Source: Heligmosomoides polygyrus polygyrus (lineage: Eukaryota; Nematoda; Chromadorea; Rhabditida; Heligmosomidae). Taken from it: DNA of 64,000 nucleotides. The DNA is taken from NCBI GenBank assembly GCA_947396885.1, contig OX377205.1:24415407-24479406 (forward strand), in the 5' to 3' direction. Under the pieces are notes generated by a model, which was not told the DNA's origin, ran no database searches, and was given only the letters and a program-made list of their open reading frames with translations. The translations under genes and the position numbers were made by a program. Of the stretch, positions 34,780 through 46,000 are shown in pieces; the stretch's first letter is position 1; each line of letters opens with the position of its first letter.

Positions 34780-36690
34780 GTATTAATACATACTCTACGT
34801 GACACGGATGCAATACTTCAAAGCATTTATTCTCTAAAACATTCAAGACTAACATTCCACCAACGATAAAGAGAATGGAGCTATTAGCGCTCGCTACCGC
34901 TGAGCAAAATCTGATTACGCAGACTTGAAAGCGCTGACATGGACACACGCATACAAACGCACAGCTGGCGATGAGAGATCAGTTCGAGCCTTGACTGAGT
35001 ATCGTACGGCGAACGGCATACACAAGCAATAGTTGAGCAAACCCTGTCCTTTGCAGGAATAGATATGAAGGTAATTCAATGCAGAGCAACACTTGGCGAG
35101 AGATAAGCGATGTGCGCACGGATCCCAGCGCAGGCGGGGTTGTCTAGGAAGATGAAGAGGTTTGCCTGGTTCCCTGCCGTTCGGTACCTGATTGGCAGCC
35201 TTCATGAGTGACATCTCTTCACAATATTGGCTGCTTACAAATGAGCAAGTTGGGTGGAGGACCAGGCTAGTCTCACGTATGCGCTTTTTGGAACCTTCTT
35301 GATGAGCACTTCGAGCAAACACTAGGTAGAAAAGTAGGTCAACGCCGTTTTTTAAAATTTTTATTCTGTTTCACTGAAAGCTTATTTTGCATAACATTCG
35401 GAAGAGAATGATTTGATCTATCCGGTAGTATGTTTCGGTTTTTTCCATTCCGATTTTTGTCAATTCGTAGGTCATTAAAGTGTAAAGTGCAAGAAATGAC
35501 CTTCGCCAGCAGCTCCTCTCTGCCTCTGTCGGTACTACCATTTTTTGAACAGGGTTATGCACTGTTCGAAAGAGGATTATTCGATCGACAAAAATATATG
35601 TTGACTTTTACGTTCGTCTTGATTTTCTTCAATTTTCAGGGCACTGAGGTGAAATGTCCAGAAAACATATTTTTTACCAACAGTTCCTACCCTTTGGCTG
35701 TTTTTCAGTCAGTCTTATACATCGTATTGCGTTTATTCATACTGGTTATTGTCATCAAATTTTAGCGGAATGCTAAAAAGGAAAAAATGATCTTTACCAA
35801 AATCTCCTTCTTTTTGCTCGTTTTTTTTTCTCTTTCAAATGACATACAGTGCGATATGTCATTTGAAAGAGAATGCTTCGTTCTATCAGAATGCGTTATC
35901 TTTCCTTGGCAACGCTAATTTTAGGCCATCAAAAAATAGCCAAATAATAGTAGCTGTAGGCAAAAACCGCTCATGTCTTCTGGACACTGCATTTTAATAC
36001 CGTGAAAATGAACGAAAAATAAAATGAACGAAAATACCCAACAAACACTCTTTTAGAGCAACTATAACATTGTGCTAAAAGATCAGACGTAAGCAAATGG
36101 AAGGAGCTGTCGGCGAATATCATTTTTCTTTTTTGACTCTCCACTTTAATGGCCTAAAAATTTACGAAAATCGAAACAGGAAAACATAACATGACAAACA
36201 CACCTTCTGGTAGAGCAAATCATTCTATTTCGAATGGCATATAAGGTGCAAAAAACTTTCAGCGAAATTCAGAATAAAACGCTGGAAATGGCGGAGACTT
36301 AGCTTCCAATATAATAATAAGCAAATGAAATTTGAAAAGAAACCATGTTCTCCAGTATCGAACTGCATTGAAACAGCACCTAAGCATGTCACGTCAAACA
36401 GAGCAAAACGTCGAGAATTCATAAGAAGGCACATCGGGGCTAAATCTACGAACTCAGAGCGAACACTGACCGCGGAGATCTCCCTACATCGGTCGCTAGC
36501 GGCATCAATAATCGATCGCGCCTTCGGTACCTAATGGGGAAGAAACGGCACTAAAACTGGCAGTGTTGGAGGCAATAGAGGGAGGAGACTCTCCTGTAAC
36601 AGGCTCGACAGAACGGTGGCAGTCTCCGGAGCAGTGGCCCTCGGGCGCTGTAGAGCCGCTCACAGGTCTCCAGCGGTCAGAGCTCGCTCT
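34780..36690. other. AT-rich stretch, no gene recognised
   Basis: A 135-residue minus ORF at 34915-35322 lacks recognisable motifs. This stretch lies just downstream of the minus-strand NETO-like gene and should contain its 3' UTR, but I cannot place the polyadenylation site. Confidence 0.35.
35830..35871. repeat. perfect 17-bp palindrome arms
   Basis: CTCTTTCAAATGACATA (35830-35846) and its exact reverse complement (35855-35871) are separated by 8 nt. An isolated hairpin of unknown role, possibly the core of a miniature element. Confidence 0.7.
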
Positions 36691-36697
36691 CTAATTG

Positions 36698-37002
36698 TCA
36701 CCGTGGCGGCGGTCGCGGCGGCAGTCCCCGGTTGTACCGCGGCAGAGCGACGTCGTTCTGGTCAGCCCGGGCGAATCGCGGCGGGCCGACGTCGACGCGG
36801 TCGAAGGCGACGTCGTGATTCAGATGCACGTCGTGGCGGAAGGCGCGCTGTGTCTTGCCGTTGGCAATGGCCCGACGCTCGCGCATCATCTTGCGCACTC
36901 GGCGGCGCTTGCGCCACTGATCGCAGCAGACGCACATGAAGACGACCGCCGTGAGCGCCAGGAATCCACCGACGGACCCGGCGATGATCTCTCGCGAGTA
37001 GC
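36698..37002 (-). CDS. sol-2: transmembrane and cytoplasmic exon
   Basis: The exon begins after GAGCTCTTTTCAG with YSREIIAGSVGGFLALTAVV, a single hydrophobic helix followed by FMCVCC. The stop-transfer stretch KRRRVRKMMRERR comes next. The cytoplasmic tail is short and ends YNRGLPPRPPPR, a Pro-rich motif of SH3-ligand type. TGA ends the protein at 36698. Confidence 0.85.
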
Positions 37003-40000
37003 CTGAAAAGAGCTGGATAAACGCCAATGCGTCACAACACATTTGCTATTATACATTTGCATGACTGTAGGCTGGCTGGGTGAACTCGTACTTTCTCTTG
37101 ACGGCACTCATCATCATATGCAAGGAATCTACCCATGTAGTGGTTTAGTGCACTGTAATGCTTGACTAATTTAAGGTGCAAATGCAGGTCGTGTGATATA
37201 GCGTTGCACGGACTCCTTCCTAGGGATACCATGGTGTCAAAATAAATACCATGTTATTCCATTAAAGGAATCTGTGCAATATCACGAGTGATGGTAGATA
37301 CCACATCTAGTGATTGACTTTGTACATTAGTCAGCGACAAGGGTGGGGAATTCGTCGTCATTCCCAGACACATAGTTGTGTCAATAACGGAACACCACCT
37401 TCTGGATGGGTCTCTCTATTGTCCTACTCCGCAAAGGAGTTTCAAGGTCACTGCCGAAGGTTAAATAGAACGTGGGTATCATTGACAAAAGCAGCTGAGG
37501 TTAGCCCACAAACAATAACGCGCCTTAAAATTGAATCCACGCAGTGCTCAGTCCTTTATCTGCTCATAAAGACGCACAAGCTTCCATCATCGAGCAGTAA
37601 AGAATCGCTGGCACCCTCCGATATCAAAGTGCATCCAATAATTAGCTGCGTTGGGGGACCTACCGATAGAATAGCGTGGTTCATAAACCTGGTTTTAGCA
37701 CAATTACACAGGTTCATACCGGCCCAATTCAGCAACACCCAGATGTTCCTGGAACATCTGCATTCTTCAAGAGCGAACCCCACATGCGTCATGGAATCCT
37801 TTGATGTAGCAGTCTTGTATACCAATATCAGCAACGAATGCGCCATGGAACCTATATTCGAGCTTCTCGCGCAGCACCGAGAGGCTGTAGACACATTGGA
37901 TTCTCTATAAGACAACTAATGGTCCTTCTTAAAGAATGCCTTGGTTGCAACATTTTCAGATGGTCAGGCCACTATTTCTCTCAGATAAGAGGACTGGCGA
38001 TGGGGCGCCTACACTCGCTATCGCCTTAATGGCCAAAATTGAAACCCCGGTGCTACAAAGGTTTCCTTTGCTTTATTGTCGTTACATCGACGACTGCTTT
38101 TTTATCTGCTCGACGCAGGAAGAGACGGATCTGTGCTTTAGCCTGCTTAACAACCAGTCCCCTTATATCAAGCTTACTCGCGAACAACCTCAGGATGACT
38201 AGCTTCCGTTCCTGAACGTGCAAGTCCAACTGAAAGAGGGTGGTACCGTAACAAAATGGTATAGAAAACCCACCAGTAAGAATATCATAGTTCACTGCCT
38301 TTCCTCGCACCCTAACCACATGAAGAGAGCTGTAGTGAAAAACATGTTCCGAACCGCAGCTCTCGTATACAGTGGGGAAGAGGAGCGTAAAGAATCAAGG
38401 AAGCTTGCACAAGAAATTGCGGCTAGCAACGGATATAAGCACTACGTTATATCGTTACGGAGGTCCTTCCAGGAACAAAGCAATAGCTGCGCCATGTCTG
38501 GAAAGGTACCATTTAAGGAAAGGTACCATTTGTCATTCATCTCCGATGATGTAAGCACTTCCCTTCGGAAGTGTGAAGAGAGCCGGGCTGTATAATCTGG
38601 TAACTGTTGTGGAGGTGCCACCAGACAACTTAAGGCGGCAGCTAGTTCGGAATCGTCCTTACGATCGCCTTTGTGTCACCCCTCGTTGCGTCGTTTGCCC
38701 ACATGGCAGGGAAGGGGACTGCACCTTATCAGGTGTGGTATACCTCATTACCTGCCGTAGATGTGATGAGGAATATATCGGTGAGACGGCGAGACCCCTA
38801 CATAATAGGATCAAGGAACACCTTGACGGCAAGGCCAAGCACAGGACGTCTACTGCAATGGGTCACCATAGAGTCACCGGCATACGGGGAGGACTTTGAG
38901 GTCAGGCAGGCAGTCAAAGCCCAAACTGCCGCCCGCAAGGCCCTGGGGGCATTTTGGATTCATGCCAAAGACCCGAGGCTAAACCGGAAGGAAGAGTGCC
39001 TCTATATAACGAGGGAGCTCAGGCCCTACATCAGGTTGGCATTCTGACTGGGAGCCTGTGTCTCGAAAACGACCCTGCTACCCGATCTCTCTATTGACTA
39101 CGTGATCGAAAGGTAGTCTTGAATTTCTAAGGTTGAGGCGACGTTTGACGCGGTAGCCACATCTTGACTTGATCCTTCCTTCCAGGCTCTAGAGAAGGCG
39201 ATACGCCGAAACGTTTGCCAATAAAGATCTGTATTGCCTCGTGTGGAGCTCAGTCAAAACAACGCTACAAGACTTTTTATATGTTGTGCACATCCTTGGC
39301 GAGGAATCTGTGTTTGCGCACATCACCGTGAGACACTTTTTGGAGGAACAACCGCACCACTACTACCTATCATAGAATAATGGACCATACGGTATCTATG
39401 AGAAGAGAATTCAAACCCGCGGGGATCCTGTCACCCTTCGTCACCTATAGTGCATAATATAGAAGGTGTTTGAATCGTGCTGGGCGGCGTAGAATTCACG
39501 CTCTGTCCATCTGAAGCCTGTCCACTTACAGTGCTGCTCGTCGCTGTAGTCACCTTCGACGCAGTTTGGCACACCGTTACACACGAGCGACGAATGAATG
39601 CAGAGCTGCGGTCGCATCGCACACACGCCTTGATCCTAAAATGAGGAAGGCACTAGGGATCACCTTCAACAGCAATAGAAAGACTCGTGAATGGAGAGCG
39701 AACCTGTTCGACGCAGATCTGACCTCCCTGGCAGGTGAACTCGGTGCAGGAACTGATTTGAGCACCGTCGTCCTCGGTCGATGACAGAGCTGACGAAGGG
39801 TGGTGCAGCTCGTCGAAAAGACCTTCCACAGCTGTCCATATCAGCTTCAAAGAGTCATTTGCAGACGCCTTTTCCACAGAGGGTTACTTCCACTCACCTT
39901 GAACCCGACTCGTTGGCCAGCCGAAGATGAGGAAGGCCGATCTTTGGTGTTCAGCCTGAAACGTAGCACACCAAGTAAGGAACAAAAAAGGATAAAGAAA

Positions 40001-43000
40001 AGCCTCAATCAATCATTTTAGGAACCACGCAGTCTGCCTCTGCAGGATGTCTTGGAGGCAGTTAGAATGTGTGCCTATAGAATGATTTGCGGTGGGTAGT
40101 CGATGGACAAGTCAAGATAAGTCTGGAACCAATCCTCCGACCCCAGAGTGATAGAAGGCTTGGTCGACGTAGGCGGAAAACCGGAACCACGATGTGGAGT
40201 GCACGTGATAGCCAGTACTTCCACGAAGTGCGCTACCTCCCTTACCTCACGCATACACATCAAGATTTAGTACTGTTGCTCTGTCTTCAACGGATTTACA
40301 GCCCATGATCACAGCATCAACCAAACGAGCATTTTATAGTGACGACAGTAAACGCTTGACCAAATTTCTTTTGACCTTTTGTGTAAAAAACCAGGCGCAT
40401 TTCTTAATGCAAAAGATTAATTTTACACAATAAAAATAAAAAAGAATATAAAGGATAAAGGACGGCGTTACTCAATCCCTTTTGGGATGCGCCAGCGCAT
40501 TCTACTTCTACGGGATGTCGTGGAGGCGGTGTGAATGCGTATTTGGCCATACAATGAATTGCGGTGGCCAGCCGATGAACAAGTCAGCGCTTTATCTTTC
40601 CCAGACACGTCTGGTACCAATTCACCGACCCCGGAGGGATGGAAGGCTTGGTTTTGGCCTGAGCAGAAAATCCGAACCAGGAACCTGGTATCGGGTGCAC
40701 ACGACAGTCGGCGCTTCCTCCGACTGCGCTACACGCGCCCATAAAAAAGAATATAAAGTATAAAACATAAATAAAAAAGTAAAAATATAGGACTGCTTCT
40801 AAGACGTCTACGATCCTTCCGTGCAGACGATTCCAAAAGGAAATGGTTAATGGTGCTTTCTCTGAGAGGCACGAAACACCTAGGAGTGTTCCACAAGTCT
40901 TGGTCCTTTCACGTTTTGATCTACACTAATTGTATGGGAAACTGCTCACGATGGAGTTAATTATTCAACCTATACAGACGACTCCAAGCTATATTCTATA
41001 AGTAACTGCAAAAATCTTAAGCAAACGTTAGAATGTGCAATCGCATGGTTCACAAAATGCTACTAGATATCTCCATAGAGAAAATCAACGTCATGGATAT
41101 TGGGCATTAAAAAATTGAATGTTCCCCCTAGGCGGCTACAAAATTGAAATTTCAAATTCTATTCGTAACTTAGAAGTTGCGCAGTCTGACCAACTAAGTC
41201 CTGATAAATATATTGAAATTATCGCTGCTGCAGCTCACGCTATACATATAATTCGAAGTCGATATGAAGAGCTCCTAAAACTCGCTGAACGGCAACGTCA
41301 TTCAGATTTTTTTCCATTTTTTAAAGGCTCGTTTTGGAGCACTGTACACCTACATGGCCACCATCAAACCAAAAAAAAAATCGATCAGACATAAAATGAG
41401 CAAAAGTACTAATAAGACAAGCGTCCATTAGAAATAGTTTGTTCGAAGTTTGTTAGCCAGAAAGATTGTCCTGACTAGCAACCTCCTACTTGTCACTAAC
41501 AGGAATTATCGGTGATCAAAATCTTTTCGTTAGAATTTTTATTGGTCCCGTAGATATTACTTAAAATGAATTCTTCACTTATTTCATTCAACGGGAACAC
41601 CGGAGGGCACAATCTTTGAATTCAACCGCAGTAAGTCCATTCAAAAATACAGGGTGCGTAAAAAGTATTGATGCGCTAAACGTAAACGTTAGAAATAACA
41701 ACACATCATAATATTTAGTAAGTTTATATGCAAAATGTCAACAATGACTTAGCGATCGGAATAGCATCACTTGTATTTTGTATGGGCTTCTTTGCTGCGA
41801 ATGCAGGGGCGAAGACGACGAGGAAAGGCATCGACGGTGAGCCGCAAGTAGTCCACGTCAATTTCGTTCCATGCTTTGACCTTCAGTGACCTGATACTTT
41901 TGTGCATTCAACTAGTAAAAGCGTTACATATCCTTCAAGGACCTCCAAAGTGCTAATTCTCGCGGAAGGCTCGCTACAAGGGAGGTGCATCCGGCTAGTA
42001 TCATGGTTTGTGCATTCATCACAAGCGTCTCTCGTTCTCGTGGATACAGAAGTGAAGACAAATCAGTAGAACTATCTGTATTGATGTCCTAAAGAAGCAA
42101 CTCGTTCCTTGGCTCGAACCCCACCTCGAGAGTAAGCCGTAATCTCTTCCAGCAGGATTAGACTCCTGCGCAGAGTCGAGGATTGCTCAGGACTGGTGCC
42201 GCGCCAACTTGAAGGACCTCATTTCGGCAGAGGAATAGCCTCTGTATACACCGGATTTGAATTCACTGAATTACTCTATTTGGGGAATTTTGGAGAACAA
42301 GGGCTGCGCTACTTCCCACAAAAGTATGAAGTCAGTGAAGGATGATCTGGTCAAGGCATGGGACGAAATCGACGTGGACTACTTGCGGCTCACCGTCGAT
42401 GCCTTTCCTCGTCGTCTTCGCCCCTGCATTCGCAGCAAAGAAGCCCATATAAAGCGCAAGTGATGCTGTTTCGTTCGCTAGATCATTGTTGACATTTTGT
42501 ACATAAACTTGTTAAATTTTATAATGTGTTGATATTTCTAACGTTTACTTTTAGTGCGTCAATACTTTTTACGCACCCTGTATTTCGAGAATTTTCTCAG
42601 CCTGCATTGTTAAAACTTGGAATGAACTGCCCGCTTTAATTCTCTGTTATTCGCTGAAAACTTTCAGCTAGAAGTTAAGAAAATCTCTTTAACAGAAGGG
42701 AACTTTGTGGCGCCAACTGCAAATTAGTTTACAACCGCTAGAGTTGACTGTATTTTGTTAGAATGTATAATGACTCTTTTCAGTGAACAAGTTACTGAAC
42801 CGCTTCAGAAAGAGTACTTTCCACTTCACACAGATTATGGGAAGTTGCTTTTGCTCAAATTTGGAAACCAACGTTTGCTGTCTGCGCATGACTGATTTTC
42901 TATTCGTATACTGGCTTAATAGCTGTTTTGTGTTTTGCACCACGCTTTACTACATCATTCTGAGCTGACATTTGGATACGTCGTAGCCAACCAGCCGTCG

Positions 43001-46000
43001 GATTACTCTCGAAATTCACAAAGTAGGAGCAAATGTAGCACCTGCTTGGCGAGCATTGAGCGAGATCCCACCATATATAATAGAGAAGGGTTTTTTTGTC
43101 TCAACGTGACCGTGGGAAAATTCGTAAACTCCGCGGGCTCGATGGTTTAATCACCCAAGTTTGAGGCAGGTTGTCGACTTCTCTCTCCGAAGGGAAGCGC
43201 AGGGAGGTGAGCAATCGCCGCTGCCGAGGAGGACACGTGAGGCGTTGCGAAACAGGCCGGCGCCGCGGCTCTGGCCGCGCACGTCTTGGGTGGCTACTGC
43301 TTCGAACTCACCTCCTTGAAGGCTCCTGTCCTTGCTACCGGTCAATTAGTGCTTGCAATTAGGTGCTGCTACAGTTGTGTTACCGCAGGGTACAACTCGG
43401 CAGCCTGTGTGCATGGCCGAGGTCACTGCTCATTCCTGTTCTTGCTACTTTCTCTGTGTTCGGGCATAACCTTCTGATGTGTGCGAGCTTCCGCCTTCCC
43501 TTTTTTGAGAACAGCTCCTGCTGTGTTAATCCATAGTGCCGCTCTTCGTTACTGCCTTTGCCACCGTTTCACTTTGTTTCTCTTCGAGAGTCTTAAGTTG
43601 ATGTCAGTGTTGTGGTGAGAATCTGCGGCCCTATTCTAGTGCTCCTCGCTCTACACGTTAGAGTATGCCCTTTGGTAAGAAGGCACATATATGCCCGTTC
43701 ACAGCAGAAGTGAACTAACTTGGTTCACCATAGGGCTAGAACCCACCAGTGCTGCTGATAATTTTGAATTTTCATACAGCACAAAACGACGGATTGGGCG
43801 TTCCTACATCGTGGACCTCTCGCCCCAGCCTATTTGATCCCCACTGCTAGTTGTACCACTTACATCTACTCGTGTGCTTCTTAAAGGGACTGACAACCAC
43901 TTAACACGATGAGCGCTGTCCACCCGAGCCGTTTTGCGCCTGATTCTGTAGGCTGTAAGTAAGATTCTCCCATTCTAAGTTGGTTGAATTGAGCCCAATA
44001 GTTTCTCCCGCCCACATAAACTTCCTACTTTCTACACCCTTCCAAGCTGTCGGATTTTTATTCGTGTGATAGCAGAAGTTCAACAACAAACACAACGGTG
44101 AGGAACATACATATCCCACCTTTGTGATTAAGTGGCTTATACACTATCAGTCGATTAAAAGCTGCGGTGAACTTTTCGAAGGCATGGTGCGACCTCGTCT
44201 TTTATTGCGCCATCATTAGCTAGGCTGTAAGTAAGATTCTCCCATTCGAAGTTCGTTGTGTCGAGCGTATGCAACAGTTTCTCCCGCCCACTCATGATTC
44301 CTATTTATCGCTTGGGCCCCCTTCTAAGACGTTGCGATATTTATTGATAGCGTAAATACAACAAATACAACAGTGAGGAACACACATATCCCCACTTTGG
44401 TGGATCAATTAGGTGGCATTTTTGGAGTGCATGGCGCGATCTCATCTTTTAATGCGCTATATGTCTGCTTCTTAGCTGCGGGCTGTAAGATTCTCCCATT
44501 CGAATTTATTTCGGCTGAGCGATTTTCATTCGATTGATAGCAGTAGTTGAACAACAAATACAACAGTGAGAAGCACACATATCCCCACTTTGGTTCAAGT
44601 AAGAGGCATTTACGCTATCAATCAAATAACCAGTGGTGCTCTCGGACCTAACCGATCGGGATTGGAGTTGCCCGATTATGTTGGCCGACGGGAGCGTTCC
44701 ACAGTAGATTGGGCGTTTTGATCAGGCAGTCGATATCGATCGATATTATCGATCATTTGAGTGGTGCTATCGGTTTTTTCTCAAACTGAACCGACCACGA
44801 TTTCTATCTGACAAATTGGAGATAGGGAAATCAGAGACAGAAAATCTCACCATATATATAAAGGAGGGAGGCTTAAGTCACTGTCTGTAGTGGTTCTTCA
44901 ACAGCGGAAACTAAGTTCCCGTCTCACCCCCAGTTTTCGACTACACTAGTCTCTCGGAATAATTCTTCCCGTACGTTCCCTCAAAATTAGTGGCTAATGA
45001 AGTCACCTCCGGAATTCGCCACACCTAGCGACTCGAAGCACGACGACTGGACAGAACTGTCATACATTTCTTTAGGCTTGACAAGCTCCAATAGGCTGTG
45101 AACTCAACGCTAGATGAAGAAGGAGTGCTGAGAACATTCTTCTGCGTGCTATACTGAGTGAGTGGTACGAAGCTAGGAATCAGTCTGGAATAGGCGTAAG
45201 TTTCAACGTGCTCGACGCTACGGATGCTTCCTTACCCAGCTGGGTGAGGAAGCATCCGTAGCTAGGTTGGGCTACGTCCCTAGCGTGGCCCGCGGATGCG
45301 ATGCCGGCGAAGCCGGCTAGCCTGGCGTGGCCCGCACACTCCAGCGTCGGTGCCGGCGGAGCCGGCGACCGACGCTGGGTGAGGAAGCATCCGTAGCTAG
45401 GTTGGGCTACGTCCCTAGCGTGGCCCGCGGATGCGATGCCGGCGAAGCCGGCTAGCCTGGCGTGGCCCGCACACTCCAGCGTCGGCGCCGGCGGAGCCGG
45501 CGACCCACGCTGGTTTATGATAGAAGGGAAATCACAAGGTTCTCCATTTGGCTAAACTGACTGTTTAAGCAAATATATGTGACAACTTAGGTTAGGCTTC
45601 GTTTTCGTCAGTTTTTTTGAGCATCTAGCCCTTATTTCTAATTCCAAAATCTTCCTGAAGGACCGCGAAAAACGACTGTCGAATGAAAATGTCTTATTGT
45701 TATTGTTAGATCACTGCGGTTGCATTGTAGCACCTCACAGCTCTCCTTAAACCACAGCCACGTCATTTACCATAGGAGCCTCTCCCCTCATACGCACGGA
45801 CATCCGTTGAATGTCGTGGCCGCTTTCCTTCTGGCGGGCCAACCTGATTAGGCGGCTTTGAATGCGGACTTCAGGCGCACCCCAATTCGACCAAGTGCCT
45901 CTTCCAGGCAAATTATCAGAGAAATGGCGGCGAGCAGAGCGGAGCAGAGATGACGGTCCGATCAGACTGAAGACGGGAGACTGGCAATGGTGCCAAGGTC

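Larger units (their letters stand above)
37290..39240 (+). mobile_element. Penelope-like retroelement (RT plus GIY-YIG)
   Basis: The plus strand, antisense to the surrounding gene, holds SDKGGEFVVIPRH, LYLLIKTHKLPS, SCVGGPTDRIAWFIN and SFDVAVLYTNI. The RT catalytic LLYCRYIDDCFFIC follows. The C-terminal GIY-YIG endonuclease reads GVVYLITCRRCDEEYIGET and HNRIKEHLDG. RT plus GIY-YIG in one ORF defines Penelope-like elements. The coding frame shifts several times and has stops (near 37910 and 38595). The 3' region ends with AATAAA at 39220-39225. It lies in the last intron of the NETO-like gene. Confidence 0.88.
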
